NCBI RefSeq assembly: GCF_003815775.1
Contig: NZ_CP033926.1
Coordinates: 682,001 to 746,000, forward strand
Reading direction: 5' to 3'
DNA: 64,000 bases
Source: Chryseobacterium joostei
GTDB taxonomy: Bacteria; Bacteroidota; Bacteroidia; Flavobacteriales; Weeksellaceae
A program made the translations under genes and the position numbers. Positions 27,052-36,112 of this stretch are shown here, piece after piece. The notes under the pieces were generated by a model, which worked only from the letters and a program-made list of their open reading frames with translations, had not been told where the DNA came from and did not search any database. Position 1 is the stretch's first letter; each line of letters opens with the position of its first letter.

Positions 27052-27657
27052 TCATATTTTATTGGGTTTACTCACATATTTATTTCCCTTCACAAAAAAG
27101 CGCCAGGGTAGCAGAGCATCTTCCTGTGCATAAGCAACCCCTATACGAGGTCCTTCCATAATTTCGTCCGGATGATAAAAAATACCATGATCTTCAATCC
27201 AGATTTCAGTTCCGGCCAGATCTTTTTTATTAAAAGAACGATCAATCCCCAAGGCTTTTGCTGCAGATCCGGGACCTGAGGAGATAGCAGCTTTGGACGC
27301 CGGCATGTTTCTCCTTAATTCCATGATTTCTTTACCCATAAAGGGTTCAATAGCCCTAACCAGTACAGCATGTGGATCATCTTTCACTGAAGTTACCACA
27401 TTGAACAGATGATGAATCCCATAGCATAAATACACATAGGAAACGCCACCATGATTGTATAACGTTTCCGTTCTGTCAGTTCGCCTTCCACCGTAGGCAT
27501 GAGATGCTTTATCCTTTACTCCAAAATAAGCTTCTGTTTCTACAATAATTCCTGCGGTAACATTACCGTCAATCTCTGTAAACAATACTTTGCCCAACAG
27601 ATCCTGAGCGAGGAAGAGGACATCCTGATTGGAATAGTAGGAAAGGGGTAGTTTCAC
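27052..27657 (-). CDS. DNA-3-methyladenine glycosylase (AAG/MPG family)
   Basis: This 201-residue monofunctional DNA glycosylase excises alkylated purines. The active-site segment IVETEAYFG contains Glu40, which corresponds to the water-activating glutamate of human AAG. The strand-intercalation and base-pocket segments YNHGGVSYVYLCYGIHHLFNVVT and GPGSAAKALGID are typical. A second base-excision enzyme, Mug, lies on the opposite strand with almost no gap. Confidence 0.93.
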   Translation of the reverse strand: MKLPLSYYSNQDVLFLAQDLLGKVLFTEIDGNVTAGIIVETEAYFGVKDKASHAYGGRRTDRTETLYNHGGVSYVYLCYGIHHLFNVVTSVKDDPHAVLVRAIEPFMGKEIMELRRNMPASKAAISSGPGSAAKALGIDRSFNKKDLAGTEIWIEDHGIFYHPDEIMEGPRIGVAYAQEDALLPWRFFVKGNKYVSKPNKI

Positions 27658-27746
27658 ATGAATAATTTTAGAGATGTTGAATCAAAATTAATGATAATAA
27701 TTTATTTTTTTTGAATAGAAAATATTCTTGAAAATACCATAAATGA

Positions 27747-27780
27747 AAAGCCTCATAATAAGATATGAGGCTTTGTTTTA
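27747..27780 (-). terminator. Rho-independent terminator
   Basis: AAAGCCTCATA and TATGAGGCTTT pair around ATAAGA. It lies about 35 bases past the aminopeptidase stop codon on the minus strand and is symmetrical enough for either direction. Confidence 0.8.
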
Positions 27781-27808
27781 TCTTTCTTCCAAAGGAAAAA
27801 TAGTGTAT

Positions 27809-29203
27809 TTAAGCTAAATGCTCTGCTCTGTAGTTTTCAATTTCATCAACCGTTTTGATTAATCCATTCCCCAAAAGCCTGTAACTGTCATCGGTAATCA
27901 GGAAATCGTCTTCTACACGTATTCCTCCAAAATTACGGTATTCATTTACTTTATCATAATTAATGAAATCAGCATTTTTATTTTCTGACTGCCAAATATC
28001 GATCAATTCAGGGATCATATAAATACCCGGTTCAACCGTTACTACAAATCCTGATTCCAAAGCTTTTCCTAAACGTAAAGATTTAAGCCCAAATGTTTTG
28101 GTATCCTTTGGTTCCTCTTGGGTATAACCAACATATTGTTCTCCAAGATCTTCCATATCATGTACATCAAGTCCCATTTGGTGACCTAATCCACATTGGA
28201 AAAATAGGGTATGCGCATGGTTCTGTACTGCTTCCTCAGGATTACCTTTCATCAACCCCAAATCAATAAGTCCCTCTACCAGATGCTGAGATGCTTTCAG
28301 ATGGATATCTTTAAATTTCGTTCCGGGTTTAAGAAGTTTTTGTGCCTTATTAAAAGCATTCAGAACCACTTCATACATTTCTTTTTGTTTGGTACTAAAA
28401 GTATTGCTTACAGGAAATGTTCTGGTTAGATCTCCTGCGTATCCCATTGCTGTTTCAGCTCCGGAATCATTAAGAAAAAGATCTCCGTCTTTCAGAGTAT
28501 TGAGACGATAATGGTTGTGAAGGATACCTCCATTTATGGTAACAATCGGAGGATAAGACATCTGGCACTCTTTATTAGCAGCAAGGTATTGAATAGCATT
28601 TGCTATTTCATATTCTTTAATTCCGGGCTTTGCTATACGCATTGCCAAAAGGTGCATTTCATTGGATACGTTTACTGCCTGTTCTATCTGTACTATCTCC
28701 TGAGCTTCTTTTATAGATCTTTGCTTTACAATAGCCTTAATCATCTCTACAGAAGGTTGAAGCTCTGCTATTTTAATCCCCAGAAGATCGGCCAATACAA
28801 TTTTATTTGAAGACTGATAGGGTGGAAGGTAATGTATCTTTCTCCCTGATGCCAGTGCTTTTAAAATATATTGAGAAAGTTCTGCATACGGTAAGGTTTC
28901 CTGTACTCCGGACTTCAGACATTTCTCTTTCAAGGTTTCCTGTCTACCCATCCATACAATGTCATCTATACTCAGTTCATCTCCGAAAACAATGTGCTTA
29001 TTTTCATCAATATCAATAATGGCTGCTATTTTTGGCTCCTGAACTCCCCAATAATATAAGTAGGTACTGTCTTGGCGGAAATAATAAGGATTATGCTCAA
29101 AATTTACAGGATTCTCTATATTTCCTAAAAACAATAAAATTCCATTAGCCACATTATTTTGTAATACGGCTCTTCTGTCTTGATAGGTTTGTGCTGAAAA
29201 CAT
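27809..29203 (-). CDS. pepP: Aminopeptidase P family protein (Xaa-Pro aminopeptidase)
   Basis: This 464-residue metallopeptidase releases N-terminal residues before proline. The N-terminal domain (residues 1-170) includes YYFRQDSTYLYYWGVQEP. The C-terminal pita-bread fold carries the dinuclear metal ligands: Asp in FLNDSGAE, Asp in YAGDLTRTFP, His in GLGHQMGLDVHD, Glu in TVEPGIYMIP and Glu in RVEDDFLIT. No signal peptide is visible, so it is probably cytosolic. It is transcribed alone. Confidence 0.93.
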   Translation of the reverse strand: MFSAQTYQDRRAVLQNNVANGILLFLGNIENPVNFEHNPYYFRQDSTYLYYWGVQEPKIAAIIDIDENKHIVFGDELSIDDIVWMGRQETLKEKCLKSGVQETLPYAELSQYILKALASGRKIHYLPPYQSSNKIVLADLLGIKIAELQPSVEMIKAIVKQRSIKEAQEIVQIEQAVNVSNEMHLLAMRIAKPGIKEYEIANAIQYLAANKECQMSYPPIVTINGGILHNHYRLNTLKDGDLFLNDSGAETAMGYAGDLTRTFPVSNTFSTKQKEMYEVVLNAFNKAQKLLKPGTKFKDIHLKASQHLVEGLIDLGLMKGNPEEAVQNHAHTLFFQCGLGHQMGLDVHDMEDLGEQYVGYTQEEPKDTKTFGLKSLRLGKALESGFVVTVEPGIYMIPELIDIWQSENKNADFINYDKVNEYRNFGGIRVEDDFLITDDSYRLLGNGLIKTVDEIENYRAEHLA

Positions 29204-29392
29204 ATATTATGAATACTTTTTATTTTAAAAGCTTAAAGTTACAATTTTGTACTGTTTGTACCCTTTATTATTTCCTATCTATTGAAAAAAGAATTATGCT
29301 TAATCCTTCTGGAGCTTAAAAGGTCCAAACGGGTGAACAATATGGCAGCTTTGGAAACAGACATATTTCTTTTTAACTCCATATTTCTATCA

Positions 29393-29779
29393 TTACTTTT
29401 TATCTATGGAAAAATAATTATCATCAATTCTGCTCATCAGAATATAAAATAACCCTGCATAGATCATTTGAATGCCCATTGCTTCCCAATTTTCAACCGT
29501 ACTGCTGCCGAATAATAACAGAATAATAAGCGAAGCGCCTGCCATAGTTGCAATTCTGGTTTTAAAACCAATAATCAGCAATAAGCCAATACTAAATTCC
29601 AGAAAGGGCAGAGCCATACTGAACGTATGCACAAACAACTGAGGAATCCAGCTTTTTTCAAAGCTTTTTGTCATTCCAACAGCAAAATCCTGAAGTTTCG
29701 TCAATCTAATCAGTCCATGCCCAAAAAAATTAATCCCCATGGATATGCGAAGGAATAAATAGGCTGTATTTTTACTCAT
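29393..29779 (-). CDS. DoxX-family membrane protein
   Basis: This 128-residue protein with four membrane helices has the DoxX opening (LFLRISMGINFFGHGLIRLTKL) and a later FLEFSIGLLLIIGFKTRIA helix pair. It is encoded 10 bases downstream of the polysaccharide deacetylase on the same strand, so they are probably cotranscribed. Its function is unknown. Confidence 0.8.
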   Translation of the reverse strand: MSKNTAYLFLRISMGINFFGHGLIRLTKLQDFAVGMTKSFEKSWIPQLFVHTFSMALPFLEFSIGLLLIIGFKTRIATMAGASLIILLLFGSSTVENWEAMGIQMIYAGLFYILMSRIDDNYFSIDKK

Positions 29780-29789
29780 AGTTATATTT

Positions 29790-30773
29790 TTAGTTGTTAA
29801 ATTTTGCTTCGCTGTTATCTACAGGAGTATTGGGATCATTGATTACCATTTTGGCAATATTATCCTTTCTCATAAAGACCACACCTTGTTTTTCTCTGGT
29901 ATATTTAATAAACTCCTCCATGGCATGAACCATCGCAGGGGTACCTCCAATTCGATCATGAAAACTGATACTCATCATTCTTCTTTTGGTAGCTCCCTCC
30001 TCATAAAGCCTGTCAAATTCAAACTTCAACTGTGCCAAAAACTGATCCGGACTCCAATGCTTTCCTTCAATGTTGACAATGTCATTATTACGGAGTGTAT
30101 AGGGAACGACCACGAAGTTTTTCCCCTTTACCTTGGTAATAAAAGGTTCATCATGGCTAAGATCATCAATATGATAAAGAAATCCCAGTTCCTGCAATAC
30201 TTTGAGCGTATGGGGGCTTCTTCTCAACCAGTTGCAGTTATAGCCTACGGCTTTTTGACCTGTAATTTTTGCCACTACATCTACGCCATCTTTTACAAAG
30301 CTTAGCTCATCATCATAATTTTTATCCCACTGATTGTCCCAGGCGATTCCGTGCCCTGCTATTTCGTGTCCTCCCTGTGCGATAGCCTTTGCAATCTCCG
30401 GATATTTTTCAGCAGCCGTTCCCACGACATGAGAAGTTACTTTTATATCATATTTCTTCCAGAGATCCAGCATTCGGTAAATTCCCTCATTTCCACCATA
30501 GCGATACCAGCTTTCTGCCGGAAGATCGGGCTGTCCCTTAGGAAGCGGAGTTCCACTAAATGGGCTTTCTGCACCTTCTGGCTGGCCACCTGTTTCAAAC
30601 TGCATGGATACGGAAATTACCAATTGGGCCCCATTTGGCCAATATTTTACTTTTGGTACCGCGGTTTCTTTTCTTTTTATCACATTGTTTTTAATGTGGT
30701 CATTAGCCTTAAGGCAGGAAACCAATAACATTGCTGATGCAAGCACCAATACAGACTGTCTTATATATTTCAT
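29790..30773 (-). CDS. Polysaccharide deacetylase family lipoprotein (PuuE-like)
   Basis: From the ATG at 30773 the product has 327 residues and a lipoprotein signal (MKYIRQSVLVLASAMLLVSC). The frame stays open for 95 codons further upstream, but that extension overlaps the divergent AraC gene and has no signal-peptide logic. The NodB-homology core shows SHVVGTAAEKYPEIAKAIAQGGHEIAGHG, a pattern close to the PuuE/allantoinase-like branch that acts on small amides or peracylated substrates. The GYNCNWLRRSPHTL and FHDRIGG segments are further motifs of this branch. It is followed by a DoxX gene and may be controlled by the adjacent AraC regulator. Confidence 0.85.
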   Translation of the reverse strand: MKYIRQSVLVLASAMLLVSCLKANDHIKNNVIKRKETAVPKVKYWPNGAQLVISVSMQFETGGQPEGAESPFSGTPLPKGQPDLPAESWYRYGGNEGIYRMLDLWKKYDIKVTSHVVGTAAEKYPEIAKAIAQGGHEIAGHGIAWDNQWDKNYDDELSFVKDGVDVVAKITGQKAVGYNCNWLRRSPHTLKVLQELGFLYHIDDLSHDEPFITKVKGKNFVVVPYTLRNNDIVNIEGKHWSPDQFLAQLKFEFDRLYEEGATKRRMMSISFHDRIGGTPAMVHAMEEFIKYTREKQGVVFMRKDNIAKMVINDPNTPVDNSEAKFNN

Positions 30774-30838
30774 TTTGAGTGTATTTACACTGCAAAATTG
30801 ATAATTAACCAAGATCCTTTTGTTGTAAAAATTAATGT

Positions 30839-30846
30839 TAAATTTG
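30839..30846 (+). promoter_or_regulatory. Flavobacterial -7 element (TAAATTTG)
   Basis: This perfect TAnnTTTG lies 18 bases before the ATG at 30864. It supports that ATG over the upstream TTG (30798) for the AraC gene. Confidence 0.55.
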
Positions 30847-30863
30847 TAAAAATCCATTCTACT

Positions 30864-31712
30864 ATGAAAAGAATTGTCAATTTCAACTCCTTCAATGTTT
30901 TCAGGATTGAAAAGGAAATATGGGATATTGAATATCATAACCATAACTTCTATGAACTTATTATCATTGAAAACGGGAAAGGATCCCATCACCTGAACGG
31001 TATTACATTCCCTTATCAAAAAGGCGATATTTTTCTCCTTCGTCCAAGTGATGCCCATGAATTTACCATTACAAACAAAACAAGATTTATTTATATAAAA
31101 TTTACTGAGGAATATATTTGGAAAAATTTATTGACAAACAAAAAGAACGAACTGAAAAAAGTAATCCAACTTCTGATGGACGACCGAACTTTTGTATACG
31201 AATCAGGAATAAAAAATAAGTCGGATAGAGAACATCTGCTTCAGCTTTCCCGAATGCTTCTGCATGAATTCAGTCATAAAAGCATGTATAATAAAGAAGT
31301 TATGGCAGATCTTTTTTCTGCAATCTTTACCATTCTGATCCGAAATACAATGAACGCCTCCACAAACAAAAAATGGTTCTCACAAAACCTAAGCAAGATA
31401 GATAGAATATTATACTATATTAATGTCAACATTCTGGATGCAGACAAAATGAAAATAGAAAATCTCGCAAAGGAATTTTTACTTTCTCCCAACTACATTA
31501 GCATTTATATCAAAAAACAGACAGGGTTTTCCATACAACAGCATATTATGCAGTATAAAGTGAAGACCGCAGAAAAGTTATTGCTTCAAAGCAGTTATAA
31601 TATCAATGAAATTGCCGATAAACTGGGATTCAACGATACCAGTCATTTCAATAAAATATTCAGGGCCTATAAAAATCAGTCTCCCTCTACCTATAAAAAA
31701 GAAAATAAATAA
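30864..31712 (+). CDS. AraC-family transcriptional regulator with a cupin sensor domain
   Basis: From the ATG at 30864 the protein has 282 residues. The N-terminal cupin fold contains WDIEYHNHNFYELIIIENGKGSHHLNG, the small-molecule pocket. The C-terminal double helix-turn-helix reads IENLAKEFLLSPNYISIYIKKQTGFSIQQHI and INEIADKLGFNDTSHFNKIFRAYKNQSPSTYKK. It is divergent from the polysaccharide deacetylase-DoxX unit, with 90 bases between the chosen starts, and probably regulates it. The inducer is unknown. Confidence 0.9.
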   Translation: MKRIVNFNSFNVFRIEKEIWDIEYHNHNFYELIIIENGKGSHHLNGITFPYQKGDIFLLRPSDAHEFTITNKTRFIYIKFTEEYIWKNLLTNKKNELKKVIQLLMDDRTFVYESGIKNKSDREHLLQLSRMLLHEFSHKSMYNKEVMADLFSAIFTILIRNTMNASTNKKWFSQNLSKIDRILYYINVNILDADKMKIENLAKEFLLSPNYISIYIKKQTGFSIQQHIMQYKVKTAEKLLLQSSYNINEIADKLGFNDTSHFNKIFRAYKNQSPSTYKKENK

Positions 31713-31811
31713 GGGAAAGAATCTCTCTGTTTACATTACAGAAGCCAAAATATTTTTCACCCTGATAAAACATTTTATTAATCAGATAATTTGTTATAAC
31801 TTGCGTACATT

Positions 31812-32228
31812 ATGATGTCCAAACGTTGCAAATATGCGCTAAAAGCAATGGTCAGGTTAGCAAGAAATTACAATCAAGGCTTTCTGCCCACTTCTATTAT
31901 TGCACAGGATGAAAACATCCCCAAAAAATTTTTAGAGCAAATTCTTCTGGAGCTTAAGAGAGCCAAACTTGTCAATAGCAAGCAGGGTAAGGTAGGCGGA
32001 TATTATCTGCTAAAATCTCCGGATGACGTTTCATTGGCTGACATTTACCGCATCTTCGACGGACCTATTGCCCTAACTCCGTGTGTATCCTTAAACTTCT
32101 ATGAGGCATGTGATGATTGTGTGGATGAAGCATCTTGCTATCTTAGAAATGAGCTTATCATTGTTCGTGAAAAAACCAGACAAAGCATGACGGAAGCCAC
32201 TCTGACAGCGTTTATAAACAAAAAATAA
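31812..32228 (+). CDS. Rrf2-family transcriptional regulator, likely controller of the sulfate-assimilation locus
   Basis: This 138-residue regulator has an N-terminal winged helix (CKYALKAMVRLARNY ... IAQDENIPKKFLEQILLELKRAKLVNSKQGKVGGYYL). A C-terminal cysteine group consists of Cys91, Cys100, Cys103 and Cys109. IscR and related proteins hold an Fe-S cluster with cysteines in this region, but the spacing here differs, so cluster binding is only possible. CymR-type Rrf2 proteins control cysteine genes in other bacteria. This gene lies 74 bases upstream of cysH on the same strand, with a promoter in between, so regulation of the cys operon is inferred from position. Confidence 0.88.
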   Translation: MMSKRCKYALKAMVRLARNYNQGFLPTSIIAQDENIPKKFLEQILLELKRAKLVNSKQGKVGGYYLLKSPDDVSLADIYRIFDGPIALTPCVSLNFYEACDDCVDEASCYLRNELIIVREKTRQSMTEATLTAFINKK

Positions 32229-32253
32229 TTTTTTTTATTTAAATACTACTAAT

Positions 32254-32286
32254 TTGATAGGAGTTATAGAATTTTATATATATTTG
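32254..32286 (+). promoter_or_regulatory. Promoter of the cys operon
   Basis: A TTG at 32254-32256 and TATATTTG at 32279-32286, 22 bases apart, match the flavobacterial consensus TTG-N17-23-TAnnTTTG. The cysH ATG follows 16 bases later. Confidence 0.6.
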
Positions 32287-32302
32287 CAAGAATAAATTTC
32301 AA

Positions 32303-33022
32303 ATGGAAATGGAAAATAGTCTGAAAAATGAATTTGAAAAACTTCAGGAAGAACTTACAGAGGGGACTTCACAAAACAACTTTTTACAAATACTGGTAGA
32401 AAGGTTTCCGAATGAAGTCATCTTTTCAACCAGCTTCAGCAATGAAGACCAGGTAATCACTCATCTGATAAAGAATCTGAACGTAGATATTTTCACATTG
32501 GATACCGGAAGACTTTTTGAGCAGACCTATGAAACATGGGCTTCTACGAAGGCATTCTTTAAAAAGGATATCAAAGCCTATTATCCGGATACTGAAGAAC
32601 TGAAAAAGTTTGTGTCAGAAAATGGGCCCAATTCCTTTTATCAATCCGTAGAACAGAGGAAAGCATGTTGCACGATCCGTAAAGTACATCCTTTGAAATC
32701 TGCTCTGAAAGGATATAAGGTATGGATAACCGGCTTAAGGTCTGAACACTCCCAAAACAGGCAGAATATGCCATCACTGGAATGGGATGAAGATAACCGG
32801 ATCATTAAGTATCATCCAATTCTTCACTGGAGTACAGAGCAGGTAACAGATTATGTTAAAGACAATCATCTGCCTTACAATTATCTGCACAAAAAAGGAT
32901 TTGTAAGCATTGGATGTGAACCTTGTACAAGAGCCATTAAAGAAGGAGAAGATTTCAGAGCAGGCCGCTGGTGGTGGGAAGATGCCAATAAAAAAGAGTG
33001 CGGTCTGCATATTCATCAATAA
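32303..33022 (+). CDS. cysH: Adenylyl-sulfate (APS) reductase
   Basis: This 239-residue cytosolic enzyme reduces activated sulfate to sulfite with thioredoxin. The 4Fe-4S cysteines of the APS-using branch are all present: Cys122-Cys123 (KACCTIRK) and Cys205/Cys208 (GCEPCTRA). The catalytic cysteine is Cys233 (KKECGLHIHQ). Substrate-binding segments are FSTSFSNEDQ and TGLRSEHSQNR. The cluster motif points to APS rather than PAPS as substrate, which agrees with the absence of an APS kinase (cysC) domain in the locus. First gene of the assimilation operon. Confidence 0.93.
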   Translation: MEMENSLKNEFEKLQEELTEGTSQNNFLQILVERFPNEVIFSTSFSNEDQVITHLIKNLNVDIFTLDTGRLFEQTYETWASTKAFFKKDIKAYYPDTEELKKFVSENGPNSFYQSVEQRKACCTIRKVHPLKSALKGYKVWITGLRSEHSQNRQNMPSLEWDEDNRIIKYHPILHWSTEQVTDYVKDNHLPYNYLHKKGFVSIGCEPCTRAIKEGEDFRAGRWWWEDANKKECGLHIHQ

Positions 33023-33033
33023 AAAAATAAAAT

Positions 33034-33942
33034 ATGTCAACATATCATTTAAACTATCTGGATCAGTTAGAAGCTGAATCTATTTACATTTTAAGGGAAG
33101 TTGCAGGGCAGTTTGAACGTCCGGCGCTTTTATTCAGCGGAGGAAAAGACAGCATTGTGCTGGCTCATTTGGCTTCGAAGGCATTTCGCTACGGGAAAAT
33201 ACCTTTCACATTTGTTCATGTGGATACGGGGCATAATTTCCCTGAAGTATTGAATTTCCGTGATCAGCTTGTCAATCAATTAGATGTGAATCTTGTTGTA
33301 CGTAAAGTTGAAGATACAATAGAAAAGAAAGGCTTAACAGAACCTAAAGGTAAATTCCCAAGCAGAAACTGGTTACAAACTTATACACTTCTTGATACCA
33401 TAGAAGAGTTTGAATTTGATGCCTGCATTGGAGGAGCACGTAGAGATGAAGAAAAAGCCCGTGCCAAGGAAAGAATTTTCTCTGTGAGAGATGAATTTGG
33501 ACAATGGGATCCAAAACTTCAACGCCCTGAATTATGGAGTATTTTTAATGGAAAAATTCAGAAAGGTGAGAATGTACGAGTCTTCCCGATCAGTAACTGG
33601 ACAGAACTTGACATCTGGAACTATATTCGAAGAGAAAAAATAGATCTGCCCTCTATTTACTTTTCGCACGACAGAGAAGTGGTAGACCTTAACGGACAAT
33701 GGATTGCCAACTCTCATCATGCTTCTCTGGAAACAGATGATGTAATAGCAGTAAAAAAGATAAGATACCGTACCGTGGGAGATATGACATGTACTGCAGC
33801 TGTAGAATCTAAAGCAACAACAATAGACGCTGTTATTGAAGAGATTGTAGCCACCCGAATTTCTGAACGTGGTGAAACCCGAATTGATGACCGCGTTACA
33901 GAAGCTGCGATGGAAGACCGCAAAAAAGGAGGTTATTTCTAG
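33034..33942 (+). CDS. cysD: Sulfate adenylyltransferase subunit 2 (ATP sulfurylase)
   Basis: This 302-residue subunit forms APS from ATP and sulfate together with CysN. The PP-loop is FSGGKDSIVLAHLA at residues 34-47. GGARRDEEKARAKERIFS and the C-terminal RISERGETRIDDR are diagnostic of the family. It lies 11 bases after cysH and 67 bases before cysN. Confidence 0.95.
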   Translation: MSTYHLNYLDQLEAESIYILREVAGQFERPALLFSGGKDSIVLAHLASKAFRYGKIPFTFVHVDTGHNFPEVLNFRDQLVNQLDVNLVVRKVEDTIEKKGLTEPKGKFPSRNWLQTYTLLDTIEEFEFDACIGGARRDEEKARAKERIFSVRDEFGQWDPKLQRPELWSIFNGKIQKGENVRVFPISNWTELDIWNYIRREKIDLPSIYFSHDREVVDLNGQWIANSHHASLETDDVIAVKKIRYRTVGDMTCTAAVESKATTIDAVIEEIVATRISERGETRIDDRVTEAAMEDRKKGGYF

Positions 33943-34009
33943 ATAAGAAATTAACAATCCTTTGTTTATTAAACTCACTTATTACTCACATTACCCATAA
34001 TTAAAACGG

Positions 34010-35248
34010 ATGGATATTTTAAGATTTATAACAGCAGGAAGCGTAGATGATGGTAAAAGTACCCTTATCGGAAGACTGCTATACGATAGCAAAAGCATTT
34101 TACAAGATCAGTTAGAGGTCCTTGAAAAACACTCTAAAAACAAAAATGATGACGGGGTAGATCTTGCTCTTCTAACAGACGGACTTCGTGCTGAAAGGGA
34201 ACAGGGGATTACCATAGATGTTGCTTACAGGTATTTTTCAACTTCAAAAAGAAAATTTATTATTGCCGATGCTCCAGGCCATGTACAATATACCCGTAAC
34301 ATGATCACAGGTGCCTCCAACTCTGATCTGATGGTCATCCTGATCGATGCCAGAAAAGGAGTCATTGAACAAACAAGAAGACACTCCATTATAGCATCAT
34401 TACTAAAGCTAAAGAAAGTAGCCGTAGCCATTAATAAAATGGACATGGTAGATTATTCACAGGAAGTATTTGAAAGCATAAAAGAAGAGTATTCAAAAAT
34501 TGCGAAAAACCTTGGTTTGCATGACGTAAGTTACTTTCCGATTTCTGCCCTTAAAGGAGATAATATTGTTTCAGTATCCTCTAAAACAGACTGGTATCAG
34601 GGAAATTCTCTTTTGGAATATCTGGAAGAGGTTACGTTGAATGAAGAATTAAACAATGGCAGTCGCTTTCAGGTACAGTATGTAATTCGGCCTCAAACTG
34701 AAGAACTGCATGATTACAGGGGTTATGCCGGACAGGTGTTAAGCGGGAAATTCCAAAAAGGAGATAAAATTCATGTACTTCCGGCAGGAATTACAAGTGA
34801 AATCTCTAAGATTGAAATCAATGGAATTGAATCAAAAGAAGCGTTCGAGGGACAACCTGTTGTTATTCATGTAAAGGATGATTTGGATATCAGCAGAGGC
34901 GATATTTTTGCCACTGAAGAACAGCTTCCTGTTGTAGAAAAAGATCTGGAAGTTCTGCTATGCTGGCTTGATCAAAAATCACTACAACCCGGAAATAAGT
35001 ATCTATTACAGCAAAACAGCAGACTGGTAAAGGCGGTGGTAAAAGAAGTAGATTACAAGATTGATGTCAATACTCTTACACAAGAAAAAGCCAATGGTGA
35101 TATCAGACTTAATGAAGTGGTGAAAGTGACCATAAGAACAGCGCAACCTTTGGTGTACGATAGTTTTATCAATAACAAAAGAACAGGTTCTGCAATTTTA
35201 GTAGATGAAACCTCTCATTCTACTGTTGCAGCCTGCATAATTCAGTAA
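34010..35248 (+). CDS. cysN: Sulfate adenylyltransferase subunit 1 (GTPase)
   Basis: This 412-residue elongation-factor-like GTPase drives ATP sulfurylase. The G1 motif is GSVDDGKSTLIGRLLYDSKS, G3 is DAPGHVQYTRNM and G4 is NKMD. Beta-barrel domains 2 and 3 complete the protein. There is no C-terminal APS kinase domain as in CysNC fusions, consistent with direct APS reduction by the CysH encoded upstream. Four bases separate it from the next gene. Confidence 0.94.
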   Translation: MDILRFITAGSVDDGKSTLIGRLLYDSKSILQDQLEVLEKHSKNKNDDGVDLALLTDGLRAEREQGITIDVAYRYFSTSKRKFIIADAPGHVQYTRNMITGASNSDLMVILIDARKGVIEQTRRHSIIASLLKLKKVAVAINKMDMVDYSQEVFESIKEEYSKIAKNLGLHDVSYFPISALKGDNIVSVSSKTDWYQGNSLLEYLEEVTLNEELNNGSRFQVQYVIRPQTEELHDYRGYAGQVLSGKFQKGDKIHVLPAGITSEISKIEINGIESKEAFEGQPVVIHVKDDLDISRGDIFATEEQLPVVEKDLEVLLCWLDQKSLQPGNKYLLQQNSRLVKAVVKEVDYKIDVNTLTQEKANGDIRLNEVVKVTIRTAQPLVYDSFINNKRTGSAILVDETSHSTVAACIIQ

Positions 35249-35252
35249 AAAA

Positions 35253-36083
35253 ATGTCAGTTTCAAATCATTTAATTGAAAGAATTCATCAAAGCAAACAA
35301 AACAAAACGCATGGATTCTTTGACAGAGCAAGGGTAAAGGTTTTTGTAACAGAGTTGTATAAAGTATTGTTTCTTCCTCAGCAAGAGAATACAACAGATC
35401 AGTTGAAACAGGATTTTGAAAAACTACAGGATCATCTTTTCAACCTGATTCATACAATAACTGGAGATAAAGATCTTACCGAAGTACAGGTAAATGCTTT
35501 TTTTGAAGGGCTCCCAAAAATATATGATCATCTTAATCAGGATGCACAGGCCATCTTGGAATTTGATCCTGCAGCAGGCTCTTTAGAAGAAATACATCTT
35601 GCTTATCCAGGGTATTTTGCAACCTATGTATATCGTATTTCGCATCAACTTTGGAATCAGGAGGTTCCGGTTTTACCTCGCGTAATTTCAGAATATGCAC
35701 ACAGCAAAACAGGGATCGATATTCACCCGGGAGCAGTTATTGGAGAATATTTTTTCATCGATCACGGAACAGGAATTGTCATCGGAGAAACAACAGTCAT
35801 TGGCAATCATGTTAAAATATATCAGGGAGTAACTTTAGGAGCCTTGAATGTTTCTAAAGAAAAGGCCAATCAAAAAAGGCATCCCAATATTGAGGACCAT
35901 GTCATTATTTATTCCGGAGCTACCATTTTGGGCGGGAATACAACAATAGGTACAGAAAGCATTATCGGAGGAAATGTATGGATTACACAGGATGTTCCTC
36001 CCAATTCTTTGGTCTATCATAAAAGTGAAATAAAAATAAAGGATAACAGTTCATTACCAGAATCATTAACCTTTGTCATATAA
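35253..36083 (+). CDS. cysE: Serine O-acetyltransferase
   Basis: This 276-residue enzyme makes O-acetylserine, the carbon acceptor for sulfide. The N-terminal helical domain covers about residues 1-145. The left-handed beta-helix carries [43 protein letters not shown], which includes the active-site histidines. Its length and N-terminus match the EpsC-like branch found in Bacteroidota. It is embedded in the cys operon just before cysteine synthase. Confidence 0.93.
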   Translation: MSVSNHLIERIHQSKQNKTHGFFDRARVKVFVTELYKVLFLPQQENTTDQLKQDFEKLQDHLFNLIHTITGDKDLTEVQVNAFFEGLPKIYDHLNQDAQAILEFDPAAGSLEEIHLAYPGYFATYVYRISHQLWNQEVPVLPRVISEYAHSKTGIDIHPGAVIGEYFFIDHGTGIVIGETTVIGNHVKIYQGVTLGALNVSKEKANQKRHPNIEDHVIIYSGATILGGNTTIGTESIIGGNVWITQDVPPNSLVYHKSEIKIKDNSSLPESLTFVI

Positions 36084-36112
36084 AAACAGAAAAAACAAAA
36101 AATTGTATTGGT

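Noticed and set aside
29790..31058. Long 422-codon form of the polysaccharide deacetylase
   Set aside because: The 95 extra codons overlap the divergent AraC gene and would bury the lipoprotein signal.
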